From Thamnocephalis sphaerospora (lineage: Eukaryota; Zoopagomycota; Zoopagomycetes; Zoopagales; Sigmoideomycetaceae), in the NCBI GenBank assembly GCA_003614735.1, contig KZ992617.1, positions 1 through 26,243 on the forward strand: 26,243 nt of DNA, written 5' to 3'. A program made the translations under genes and the position numbers. Each line of letters begins with the position of its first letter. Within the stretch, counting starts at the first letter, position 1. The notes under the pieces were generated by a model. It was not told the origin of the DNA. It made no database searches and worked only from the letters and a program-made list of their open reading frames with translations. This document shows, one piece after another, positions 1-10,632 of this stretch.

Positions 1-200
1 TCTCGACAGACGTCTACCGCGCCCTCGTATCTCGACAGATACTCAGCCTCCATCGACCCACACGTCTCGACAGACGTTCAACACGCTACCGTATCCCGAC
101 GGGTATTTCGCTCTACCAAACCACTCCTAACTCTCCACCGTTCTCTACAAGAGTACGCCCCGGACTCTTCTCCTCCGTTACGACTCCGAACAGGCGTAAC
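1..200. repeat. Cluster of short hairpins, three with loop CGAC
   Basis: Inverted repeats lie at 27-42 (stem GTATCT/AGATAC, loop CGAC), 62-77 (stem ACGTCT/AGACGT, loop CGAC), 91-106 (loop CGAC, stem closed if G-T wobble is allowed), 149-169 (AAGAGT/ACTCTT, 9-nt loop) and 177-200 (GTTACG/CGTAAC, 12-nt loop). Bases 1-10 look like the 3' part of another CGAC hairpin cut by the window edge. Centres are about 29-35 bases apart, or twice that. The block sits just upstream of the secreted-protein gene at 281. Plus frame 1 has no stop from base 1 to the TAA at 430-432, so a coding origin is not excluded. Confidence 0.55.
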
Positions 201-280
201 ACCGTCCAGTCCACCTATTGAACCTCTTTCGCTACTATATCAAACCAGCATCGCCACAATTAAGCCAACTCGGCGTTGCC

Positions 281-1535
281 ATGAAATTCACGCTGTTTTT
301 CGTAATTGCGGTGCTTTTTGCAGTCACAGTTGGTGCTGCTCCAACGCCACAGCCGGGTATAGGGTCATTCTTCAGCGTAAGCATCAAACTAATATTCACC
401 TGCGCATCATTTATATCTACATGACTAGCTAATCTTTTCCGCATCATGACAGAAACTATCTGCGCCCAGCAACATTTTCAAATCTATCGGCAACTCTAAA
501 GCGGTTATTTCTAGTATTGGCAAGCTGGCCAGTGCATCATCCAGTCTAAAATCTATAGGCGCAAAGCTTGCCAGCGCACCATCCAGCCTAAAGTCTATAG
601 GCGCAAAAGTCGCCAGCGCATCATCTAGTTTAAAGTCTATAGGTGCAAAAGTCGCCAACACTTTGACAACAGCAGCAAAAAGCGACACGGGCAAGAAGGT
701 GATTGGCAACGTGAGCGAGGTTCTCCTTACTGGTGCCACTGGCCTGCTGGGTGCAAGCATGCTGACCGGTGCCGCCCGCAATCCAGCTACTTTTAATGAG
801 GGCATTGCACAGGATGCCGCTGCACTAGATATGGACCAGCAAGCGGCGGCGGCAGCGGCCTCGCAGCTAAATCTAGGGGCAGCAGCCCAGCAAACAATGC
901 CAGTTAAAGACGACACCATACCCATAGTTCAGCAGGCAGCCACCAATACAGTAGCTTTGCAGACAATCACTAATACGGCAGCTCCACAAGCAGTCATCAG
1001 CACGGCAAACCAGCAAATAGTTGCCAACGCAGTGGCTCAGAAGACAATTACTACTGCTGCAGCTCCGCAAGCAGTCGCTGATGTGATGGCTCCTCATGTA
1101 GTTGTCAGTACGACAGCCCCACAGGTAGTTGCCAACACAATGGTTCCGCAGACAGTTGCCAGTACAGCGACCCCGCAGGCAGTTATCAGTACAGCAGTCC
1201 CGCAGAAAGTTGCTAATACGGCAGCTCCGCAAATAGTTGCCAATATGATGGCTCCACAAGCAGTCGCCAACGTAGCGGCTCCGCAGGCAGTTATCAGTAC
1301 AGCAGTCCCACAAATAGCTGCCAACGTAGCGGCTCCGCAGACAGCTACTGGTAGCATGGCAACCCCACAGGTAATTGCTACCACAGTGGCACCACAGGCA
1401 ATTGTCAATACGGCAGCTCCGCAGACAGCTTTTAATACGATGGTTCAGCAACCAACTGCTGGGATGGGACATGGTGCCATACCGAATGCTGCTGTCCCAG
1501 CAGTGTTGCAGCTGGGAAACACTGCCGCGCAATAG
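281..1535 (+). CDS. Secreted low-complexity repeat protein (family unknown)
   Basis: Model: exons 281-376 and 453-1535, 392 aa. The first exon encodes a clear signal peptide (MKFTLFFVIAVLFAVTVGA, cleavage near residue 19-21) followed by a short proline stretch. The intron starts GTAAGC, carries GACTAGCTAAT near its end and closes ACAG; it is phase 0 and joins in frame. The mature protein has three near-identical 14-residue units (KLASAxSSLKSIGA), then a Gly/Ala/Leu-rich hydrophobic stretch around TGATGLLGASMLTGAA, then 19 units of a 9-residue repeat of type xPQxVxxTx, ending in a short Gly/Ala/Pro tail. It has no catalytic motif and almost no cysteine. Export to the wall or surface is an inference from the signal peptide and composition. 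It resembles the partial protein at the right edge in layout. Confidence 0.75.
522..647 (+). repeat. 42-bp tandem repeat, 3 copies, inside the secreted-protein gene
   Basis: Three in-frame 42-bp units at 522-563, 564-605 and 606-647 encode KLASASS-type segments ending in LKSIGA; a partial fourth begins at 648. The copies differ mainly at synonymous or conservative positions, so the protein unit is better kept than the DNA. Confidence 0.85.
927..1442 (+). repeat. 27-bp-period coding repeat, 19 units
   Basis: Nineteen consecutive 9-residue units (one expanded to 10) follow a pattern of A/V/T-P-Q-x-V/A-x-N/S-T-A/M. Examples are APQAVISTA (exactly repeated), VPQKVANTA and APQIVANMM. Codons vary between units, which points to an old array kept at the protein level, although VISTA-containing units are locally duplicated. 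Confidence 0.85.
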
Positions 1536-1934
1536 TAACCAGGAGGTAAAGATCTGGAGCTGCTAGGCACCTACAAATCTGCTGGATGCAGGAGGTGTGC
1601 AGTGGCGCAGTATAACGATTTGGCTGCAGAAAGTGTGACTGAGCGCAGATTGCTAAATAAAGGCGAATATCTGCGTCAGACTGACTACTCGGCTTAGAAA
1701 AAGTCGCACATTGTGTTTCGTCAGGCCGTGCAGGCTGCAGTCATGCTTGTGTTACTACAGTGGGTGTCTTACACTATTGACCAAGTGAATAACATTGGAC
1801 AGCATCATCAGCAGGGCGTTGTTCACCATCCAGCATTTCTTCCTACCACCGCACGTCGTTGTCACCGCGCCATCCCCACCTCGCCAACTGCCATTGCTAC
1901 CGCAGCCCAGTCTTTGGCCAGTATCTAGTGCAGC
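1536..1934. other. Intergenic: 3' region of the secreted gene and TRL1 promoter
   Basis: About 400 bases with only short open frames and no recognisable protein. It contains an AATAAA at 1656-1661. I see no RNA gene or repeat. Confidence 0.5.
1656..1661 (+). terminator. Candidate poly(A) signal AATAAA
   Basis: Exact AATAAA 120 bases after the stop codon of the upstream secreted-protein gene and before the next start on the same strand. Assigned by position and motif only. Confidence 0.35.
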
Positions 1935-4900
1935 ATGGACGGTGCAGAACGCGTGCCACTTGGCAGCACGCGTAGCGACTTGAATGCCGTGCGTGTAGAC
2001 ACCAAGGAATCAGCGGCAGCGTATGAGGCATTGCGCGCAGCGCTAGACCAGGACTTGCACCCGTTGACGGACGAAGAGCGGTTAGCTGGGCATAGACTTG
2101 TGCACACGCTGTTCCAACTACACCGCGACAAGACGCCGGCTCGTAGGCAGGGGCAAAGACGAAGCCGCCGCCTCGTTACTGTCACCGAACAGAACAGCCC
2201 CGAAGTTAAAAGTCGACTGTGGAGCGTTCGCTGTGAGGAAGACGCCTACAGAAAAGAGTCGTCGCCTCTTCCATCCAAGGCCCGCGGGCTATTTGCACGC
2301 CAGACCACCAACACGGGATTCCTTTCTGCCACCGATCCTGAGGTTCACGAGGAGATAAGCGAAAATGAAGGTCGAGATGATGTTGGCACAGGTAGCGCAG
2401 AGGAAAGCAAGTTGCCGGCCAAGCGGAGCGTCGAGCACGGCAAACGGCAGGAGCGATCTGCGTACGAAATTGTTATCCGCGGCTACGACAAGTTCTTTTC
2501 CATTGGCGAGGTATCGGCCACCAAGGTAGGTGTGGACAGCGCAGTGGCGGCTGTGTGTAGTGCCGCATAACTGACGACCGCACTGAACAGTGGCCTGCTA
2601 TCGAGGAAAATACCAAGGGACCGTATGAAGTGACGCTCAAGGAAAACGGCTGTATCCTGTTTGCTGCTGCGCTGTCGCCCAGCCGCGTTGTTGTAGCTAG
2701 CAAGCACTCACTGGGTAGCGACACCTCGCCACACGCGATTGTCGGCCGCACATGGTTGCTTCACCACCTGCAAGAAGCTGGCCGAACCGAGTCAGACCTG
2801 GCGCGGATCCTTTACGAGGGGAAGCTCACGGCGGTTTTCGAGGCAAGTCTGCAGGCGCACCGACGCATTGCTGTTGCGACCGCACCGAATGTGCGCTCAT
2901 CGACGCGTATGTACTTAGCTTTGTGATGATGGATTTGAGGAGCATATTCTGGAGTATCCGCCCGAAACGCGCGGTCTCTACCTGCATGGCGTCAATCGTA
3001 ATACCGCACATCTGGACACCTGGTCAAGTGAACATGTGCAGCAGATGGCCGCGGCCTTTGGCTTCCACACAACAAAGTATCGCACTTTCGACACGGCCGA
3101 GGAAGCGCGCAGCTACTGTGACACGGTGCGCAACCAGCGCTCCATCTACGAGGGACGCCCAATCGAGGGATTTGTAGTGCGCTGTCATCGCACCAGCGGC
3201 GAGTGCTTCTTTTTCAAGATCAAATACGATGAGCCGTATCTGATGTACCGCGAATGGCGTGAGCTCACGCGAATTCTCATCTGCGGCAAGGAACCGTTTG
3301 CGCGCTACGAATGGACTGTGCCGTATCTCAAATGGTGCCGTGCGGAACTAAAGCGTCACCCGGAGCTGATTCCCGAGTATCAGCGGAATCAAGGCATTAT
3401 TGCCATGCGCAACGGGTTTCTGCAGTGGTGGGCCTCTCAGGGCCGACCCGAGCTGGGTGCGAGGAAGCTAGAGCGTGCGGAGCGGTCAACCTTGCGAAAA
3501 CAACTCAAGAGCGAGATGGGCGTCGGCAGATCGACATCGGCTAGCGCAAACGCAGACGGGACAGAGACAAAGGCACAGAATCCGATCGCTGCTGCTGAAG
3601 TGACGCCCGTAAAACACCTCGTCATCATACCTATTGCTGTTATCGGTTCAGGTATGTACGGTAGAGCCGGACGCATACCGCGTACTTTTATGCTGACAAG
3701 GGCCGTTCAAAGGAAAAACCACGCTAGCATGTGCACTCACGGCCTTATTGAACATTGCGCACGTACAAAATGACAATATCACGGTCAAACGCAAACGACA
3801 GGCATTCAACAATGCGCTATTGGATGCACTACGGCGCGGGCCTGCAGTGATTGCTGACCGGTGAGTGTCTGGGGAATGCTATACTATACTTGCATTGGTT
3901 TGCTAACGTCACGACTGTTTGCCCTGTAGCAACAATCATCAGCGAGATCACCGCCAGAGTATTGCGGAAACGGTTCGTGCCGAATACCCCGACGCCTACT
4001 TGCTAGGACTCCATTTTCGTCTAGATGATGTGAAGGAGCAATTCCGTCTGTGCAGCGGACGTGTGCAAGCTCGTGGCGAGAACCATCAGACGCTCACGCC
4101 AGACAGGGTACCAGACTTTGAGCGAGTGCTGATGTCGTTCCAGCGTGACTTTGAGGCACCCAATCTCAGCAGGCCAGGAGACAAGGAGTTGAGCGTAGTG
4201 CTAGAGCTAGACCCACGCGACCCTGTCGACACGAATCTGCGTCTAGTGTTGCAGACGGTTTGTCCGTTGCTGGGAGTGCCGCTTCCGGACGATGTGCAGA
4301 TACACCAGGCTGCTGAAGCGGCTCTTGGACATAAAGCGTCGACCAGCACTCCTCCCGCTGGCCAGCCATCGCATAATGCAGCGCAGCCGCAAGCAAGGAC
4401 AAGCGGCGGAAAACCGCGCGTGCCCGTCTACTTTGGCGTGAATCTACCTGCAAAAGAGGTCGTGAATCAGCTGCAGGCTTACTTTAGCCAGCATCCCAAC
4501 GAGGATGGCACGCTTCTGCATCGTCTGCTGGCGTTGAACAGGATTCCGGAAGATCTGCACATTACGCTGATGCACATTGCAGAGAGGAAGCGGCATCCGC
4601 GTGGTGAGCAACTTTGGCAGCTTTACCGTGGTCTGGAAAATGATGCAACACACCGCAATGACCCAGTGGAAGCAAAAGTCACGCATATCCTGTGGAATGA
4701 GCAGCTGATGGCGCTGCGCGTGTCCTCGCTACAGCCAGACTGGGTGCACACCATCAACCAGCACCCGCACATCACCGTCGGCACCGCTAGCGAAACGATC
4801 AAACCGTCCTTGGCCAATGCCCTACTGACGCAGGTTTTTTCGCCGACCGAGACCGCCGCTGACACCACTGTTACCAGTGTAAAGGAGACCGCTTGTGTGC

Positions 4901-5268
4901 CGGCCACTGCTCAGTCGTCAGCATCGGCAGCAGTCGACACGGCCTCAGAGAATGATGAGCAAGCATCGCAGAATGAAGAGACGGGCGGCACGGCAGATGA
5001 TCAGGAGCCTAGCGCAGGCAGGAAAAAGGACGGTAGCCGCAAGAAGCAAAATAAGCAGCAGCAGGGCAAACCCGCTAGCACAAGCATGCCAACGCTCTCC
5101 TACGCGGCCATCGCGGCCAAAACAGATGCCACGCCACGCGATGCGCCCAAGCCGGCCAGCTTACCCAACAGTTCGCCTCCCCCATCATCGCTCGGCCCGG
5201 TGCACGTGGTGACGTTGGCGGAGCCGTGGTGCATCAGCGGGCACATCCAAGCATTCTACCGCAATTAG
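1935..5268 (+). CDS. TRL1: Trifunctional tRNA ligase (Trl1/Rlg1 type)
   Basis: It joins tRNA exon halves after intron removal and, in fungi, HAC1-type mRNA. Model: exons 1935-2525, 2591-2842, 2919-3651, 3713-3860 and 3930-5268; 1020 aa. The N-terminal adenylyltransferase domain has RGYDKFFSIGE before intron 1 and the nucleotidyl-lysine motif LKENG (K214) after it. The kinase P-loop IGSGKTT (about 523-529) is split by intron 3. The 2H phosphodiesterase domain has two HIT motifs at about 785 and 855. Intron 2 appears to be GC-AG. At 1020 aa it is longer than the 827-aa yeast enzyme; the excess includes a charged insert before RGYDKFF and about 140 disordered, Lys/Gln/Ser-rich residues between the second HIT and the C-terminal GHIQAFYRN. 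The start is the first ATG in frame with the conserved domain. Confidence 0.93.
2843..2918 (+). other. Probable GC-AG intron (TRL1 intron 2)
   Basis: The exon ends ...TTCGAG and the intron starts GCAAGT, the usual donor of GC-AG introns, ending ACTTAG. Joining at phase 0 gives LTAVFE then LCDDGFEEHILEY, which continues the conserved Trl1 block. Without splicing the frame reaches a stop at 2924-2926. The nearest GT (2847) gives the wrong phase. Confidence 0.75.
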
Positions 5269-5313
5269 TCTATCGGTTAAGCCATCTGATCTGCTGTTTG
5301 CAGTCCGTTTGCG

Positions 5314-5319
5314 AATAAA
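5314..5319 (+). terminator. Candidate poly(A) signal AATAAA for TRL1
   Basis: Exact AATAAA 46 bases after the TRL1 stop codon, in the 178-bp convergent gap between TRL1 and the PRPP synthetase gene. Confidence 0.5.
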
Positions 5320-5446
5320 GAAAAGATGCGCTGACGCCTGCTGGGCGTCCGTTTCTTTTAGTCAAGTAAACACGGGGGGAGAAGAGATAACGAATGGCGC
5401 GTGCAGTCCATAGGGCAGGCACCCGTGGCGTTAGCCAGCTGGACGA

Positions 5447-6621
5447 CTATTCCGGCACGTGCGAGAACAGGTAGGATACCGACTCGCCGTTGTGCGTCCG
5501 CCGAATGGCCTCAGCCAGCGTGGCGGAAATGTCGATGGTATCCAGCTTGGGACACTCGACCTTCTTGGACTCGTGCGGCACTGTGTTGGTGACAACAATC
5601 TTCTCCAGCACCGAGTTGTTGATGACCGATACGGCCTTGCCCGACAGGATGCCGTGCGTGACAATGGCGTAGACGCGGGTCGCGCCGTTGTCCACCAGCG
5701 TTTTGGCGGCCAGACCCAGCGTGCCGCAGGTGTCGGCCATGTCGTCCACCAGAATGGCCACCTTGCCGCGCACATCGCCGACCAGCACCATACGAGACAC
5801 CTCGTTGGCCTTCTTGCGCTCCTTGTGGATCAGCGCAAAGTCCAGGTCCAGGCGATCGGCAATGGAGGTGGCGCGCTTGGCACCACCCGCATCAGGCGAC
5901 ACGATGACCGCTGACCGGTAGTCGGGGATGCACTCTTTGATGTACTTGAGCGTGCACGGTTCCGCGTACAGGTTGTCCACCGGCACGTTGAAGAAGCCCT
6001 GAATCTGGCTGGCGTGCAGATCCATGGTGATGACATGATCCGCGCCCGCAACCGTAAGCATGTTGGCAACCAGCTTGGCGCTGATGGGCGCGCGGCTCTT
6101 GTCCTTCTTGTCCTGGCGCGCATACGGGAAGCACGGAATCACCGCGGTGATACGGCGTGCTGACGCTGTCTTGCACGCGTTGATCATGATAAGCAGTTCC
6201 ATGAGATTATCGTTGATCTCGCCAGAGCCAGACTGGATAATGTAAACATCTTCATCGCGTACAGACTCGCCAATGGTCACGGCAGTCTCCTGGTTGCTGT
6301 ACTTGTACACGCCAACCTTGGACAGCTCAATGCCCAAGCGCCTGACCGCATGGCCAGCGTGCATTCCAGCCAGCATCGCATACGCGAATGCCGTGAGGGA
6401 CAACAGAGTGCGCGCGCGGAGCGTTAGCGGTCGTTGCTGATCTCGCCTGGAGCAGCGCGCGTGGCCAGCGTGCGCCAGAGACAGCGTCTGACGCCTGCCG
6501 AGCGACACCAGCCGTGTGCTCGTGGTTTGCCAGCCGCCTGCAATGGTACCTACGTCGCAACCAGGCCGGCCAGGTGGCGATGCGAGCTGCCGGCAAAGAT
6601 CTTGATCGAGTTGGTCGACAT
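5447..6621 (-). CDS. PRS: Ribose-phosphate pyrophosphokinase (PRPP synthetase)
   Basis: It makes PRPP from ribose 5-phosphate and ATP for nucleotide, histidine and tryptophan synthesis; cytosolic. Model: exons 6554-6621 and 5447-6341 (transcribed leftwards), 320 aa, close to the 318 aa of animal PRPS1. The 212-bp intron runs GTAGGT to GGTCAG and joins LVAT to RLGIELSK in phase. Visible motifs: IKIFAGSSH near the N terminus, NQET (39-42), ATP loop [13 protein letters not shown] (94-106), [11 protein letters not shown] (131 on), flexible loop KERKK (196-200), and PRPP loop [10 protein letters not shown] (221-230). It lacks the long non-homologous insertions of yeast Prs1 and Prs5, so it is a canonical class I enzyme. 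It converges with TRL1. The exact yeast orthologue among PRS1-5 cannot be assigned here. Confidence 0.95.
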
Positions 6622-7008
6622 ACTGGACCTAGGTTTGCACGGCACCAAAAGGCAGGTAGCAAGCGACGTGAAGCACGACACCAGACGGGTGTGTATGTGT
6701 GCGCAAGGCGGGAGGAAGCTAACTTTGACCAGTGGCGGAAGCAAGAAAGAAAAAATGTCCAGCAGCACGATCCTATATGTGCGTGGGCGTGTGTACGTGG
6801 GCCCACCGAGTCGATTCACCCGACGATGGCCCTGTTTTCCCCGTCGGTCACACCAGCGGCAGAAGCCGGCGCGTCATCGGACCACGCTGGGCTTGCGCAA
6901 AAGGCAAAAAGGAAAAGTATCGCGACCCTACACGTGCGCTGCTGCTGTCCTGGCGCTAGAGAGTGTACACGGATGTATTGGGTGCAGGGCGTAGCAATAG
7001 CAGCGCCA
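6622..7008. other. Intergenic: PRS promoter and ORC3 3' region
   Basis: A 387-bp gap between two leftward genes. Plus-strand open frames cross it, but their translations are compositionally random and run over known exons. I see no motif I can name. Confidence 0.5.
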
Positions 7009-10000
7009 CTAGGCGACACTCCACGTGAGTCGCTCAGCATGGTCTGTCTTGCGCTGTGTCGGCTTGATGAAGCCGAGAAACTGCATCTCGGCGACGGCCT
7101 GGGTAAAGCGTGCTCTGTTGCGCAAGGTGCAGCAGGCGCAAGTGCGTGAGCAGCGTGAGAAGGTCGATGGATCGGCGCAATACCACTTACTGGATCTCAG
7201 CCTGGCGCATCTTGTCGTCGGGGCGCGCCCTACCCGGGGATGGCTCCGACGCTTCATTGCGCTCGAGGATGGCGCGGAAAGAAACGAACCAATCGTACAG
7301 GTTAATCCAGCGTCCACACTCCAAATGCAGCTGGTAGAGAATGCATGTGTCGGGTTGCGTAGGCAAAATAGGCGTATACGCGTCGGCGGACGGCGCGGCC
7401 ATCTCGCGTTCCACCGTGCCATCAAGGCCGCCGCTGGCTGCATCTTCGCCTGCGACATCTTCGGTGTTTGGCGGCGGCTTTGGTAGGCAGCATTGGCACC
7501 CCAGGTAGTGCACAGGTAGACGCAATGCAGTGCGGACGGTGGCCTGAAGCTGCGGGGCAAATGCCTGTCGGTTTCACCCGGTGACGCGTTTGTCCGCTAA
7601 GTCAAGTGCAAAATCAAATTGCATCGCAAACACACATACCTTTTTCAGCAGTGCGGCATTGGCAAAGTAAGCGCACTCGTAGAGTGTAAAGGTGGTGTAT
7701 CGGCGCAGATCACGTCTACGGAACGCGTGGTGGTTGTGAGCGAGTGCATACGCAAGGCGAGCACATCGAACATGCACCTGAAGAGGGCTTCGAGCTGATC
7801 CACCACCGTCTGCGTAAGCCGAGTGAATTCGGCCACGGGCTCGGATACGCCAGCGGCCACTTGTAGCGGCTTGAGCGTGCGACCGGCCTGGGCTCGTCGG
7901 CCTGCCGCTTCAAGCGTGCTGTGTAGCAGCGGCTTGCGCAATCGTGCTACGCCTGCTTCGTCAGCGTTGGCGTTGTCGTCGTCGTCGCTGCCATCGGTGT
8001 CTGAGCTGGCCAGCGTGTCGGGTAGTCCTGCCTCAAGCTGATCCAGCTGCTGTAGCGCGTCACGCAGCGCAGTGCCAATCTCGTCATGCGCCACAAGGCG
8101 AATCGCCTCGTTCAGTATGCGCCGAAGCTGGCGTGAGTTGGCATGTCTGTCATACAAATGTCGTCGCAGATTAGCGCCAACTGCATACTCGGCTTTACGC
8201 GACCAATGCAGACGTACCGTGCAGCGCGACATGTATCCTGGACCAGTTCCGTCTCGCAAAGATCTTCGCGTAATGCAAACAAATGAAGCATCCGCACAGG
8301 CCGCTGGACTGCTGCACGCGGCGGAGTATGCTGCCAGAGCATCATTAGGATGCTAAAGGCAACGGTCGCACGTGCATGACCCGCCTGCTGTTCGCAAAGC
8401 CATTCGGGAAGCCGTGTGCACAAGAGATGGTCGTCGTCCAGCAGCAGTTTTCGAATCTCATCGGGTGTATCCCTGATGGCCTCAACATGTCGGCGGAAAG
8501 AAGGCTGCATCCTCAGCCATTCGGCATGGTTGGTGTCCAAATATGCCAGGGCCTGGCGCAGCGCGCGGCCCTTTAGCCCCGCTAGATGGCCAAGCGGATT
8601 GGCGTAAAAGTGGCCCATGACGGCGTACTGTTCATCCGCCCGCGCGTACATCGTATAAGCTATCGCTCGCATCCATGTCTACGCTAATGCGGCAACTGAA
8701 AGCGCACCTGCAACGCATTGACAAGCGATCCAACGGAGAGATTGTGCAGCGTAAACCGATCTAGCAGTAGCGCAAACGCCTTCTCGCTCAGATGCATGCC
8801 GAGGTCGTTGGCGACAAAAAGCTACACATGTGTTGCATGTAAGCAGCTATGCGCTATCCAACACTGCAGTCGTGCACGGCCAAGCACCTACCTCGTACAC
8901 GATGGTGTTGACACACTCGTCGGCGCGCTGCAAACGAAACTTTTCCACGCGTAGTAGACTGAGGGCCGAGCGCGGCAGGAGCTGATATACAGCCTCCATG
9001 GAAGTAGCCACGCCGATAACAAACACGATCGGCAACTGAGTAAGGTACTCGCTAGCATTCAGTGGTAGCAAGTCCGTGTGGGTTATTGCGATTCTGCATG
9101 CGCCACGCTGTCTGCATCCGAAACGATGCCTACCTGCAAATAGTAATCATATCCTCAAGCACGCTCGAGTCAAAACTCTCCAGATCTTGGAGTACCACCA
9201 CCAACTTTGGCGCGCCATCGCCTGCAAGCACGCGCACTTAGTCACTATACAAAAGGATGGCGTACATCCGCCCCTACCTTTACTGCTACGATCCGTTCCT
9301 CGCCGGCCAACTTGTTCGTACCATGCCACAAGCATCTGCATGTCAAATGCAGGCACGCGCCCACCTCTAGACTGGCGTGGTATGGTAGCGTGTCAATACA
9401 CTACTGCTGCTGCTGTATAGCGATTGCAGCGATAATCGCACTCACCTCGCCCATGTCCAAGCTGAATTCCGCCATCTCACCATCCTGCGCATGGTGCATG
9501 TGCCCAAACATTAGCTGCGAACAATATAGCACTTGGCAGCACAGGCGTATAGCAGCTTACCTCGTCAGAATCATCGCCATACGAGCCTGCTGCGGTCACT
9601 GAGCGCACTCGGTGCTGCGTTTGGCCATCCTCGTCGCCATCTCCGTCCGCCTCCAGTGCCAGTTTGGTGAATTGCTCAATCAATGAGCGCATCGCCATGC
9701 GCACGTTGCTACAGGCGGCAGCTCGCAGCAGGGCAATGTGGTTCCGGCCACTGGCCACTGATGCATCCAGCTGTCTCGGATCAGCTAGCGCTTTTGTCAT
9801 ATGCTGAAAGATCATGTCGTGATCCGGAATATTAATACCTAACGCCATGCTAATGTCAGAACGGCCCATGTATGGCGTTCGGACTGTATGCCATGCCTAC
9901 CGGCAAATACAAGCGCCGTTGGTATTTCGTGATATGGCGGCGCAATCATGCTGACCGACAAGATACAGTAAGCACCCTGGGCCGTTCTTACATGCGCACA

Positions 10001-10632
10001 CCACGCCACCTACGAAGTATCATCGCTGGGCAAAGCGTACGCACGATCGACAAATCCGACCAGTGCACGGAATGCAGATTCTTGCGATCGATTCAGTGCA
10101 TTCTGTCTCGCCACGATCGCATCGTTAATCGACCGCAGACAATACGTTGCATATTGCGCGTGCGCGTCACTCACATCAATGGACACTTTCATACGCGACC
10201 AGACATCATGGCACACGCTGTGGCGTAGCTGCATGCACGCTAGCGGCTCATTGCCTTCGAATAACGGGTGGAACCCGCTATATTCGAAATGCGACACGCC
10301 ATAGCTGTCCGGCAATTCACCTGTAGGTAGCGCCACTTAGCATAAACACTAGCGCATCGCAAAAACGCTCAGTACATGATCACCTTGCAGCGTTTGCGGC
10401 TGCGTTTTTGAGGATGCTGCGCGTGCACCACGCCCACGCCCACGTCCACGCCCACGACCCCGGCCGCGACCCCGGCCTCGACCGCGCCTGGGCGCTGCTT
10501 CGGGCGCCGACGGTAACACCAAAAAGCACGACTACGCACCAACAAGCATCAGCGTCTTTGCTTTACAGTCCGTGACGCTCACCACTGGCGCGTTACCTCG
10601 GTCAGCGACTCGAATTCGTCAAAGTCGGCCAT
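7009..10632 (-). CDS. ORC3: Origin recognition complex subunit 3
   Basis: Structural subunit of the ORC that loads MCM at origins; nuclear. Model, 5' to 3' on the minus strand: 10597-10632, 10384-10531, 10014-10320, 9901-9950, 9561-9838, 9446-9484, 9278-9371, 9134-9221, 8892-9051, 8708-8821, 8218-8627, 7778-8146, 7640-7715, 7191-7564, 7009-7114; 2649 nt, 882 aa, all phases consistent. Family signatures: [17 protein letters not shown] (AAA+-like core), [13 protein letters not shown] (Walker B-like), [12 protein letters not shown] then [45 protein letters not shown], and C-terminal winged helix [20 protein letters not shown]. Odd: an Arg-Gly tract (residues 28-47) encoded by exon 2, and a 39-nt exon. 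Exons 1-2 are the least certain because that region is not conserved. Confidence 0.92.

Noticed and set aside
873-1532. 219-codon Cys/Arg-rich minus-strand frame
   Set aside because: It is the complement of the 27-bp coding repeat; any repeat array gives open frames in several registers.
6434-7149. Plus-strand open frames across the PRS 5' end and ORC3 3' end
   Set aside because: They overlap PRS exon 1 and its intron as well as the ORC3 terminal exon, and their translations lack any family features.
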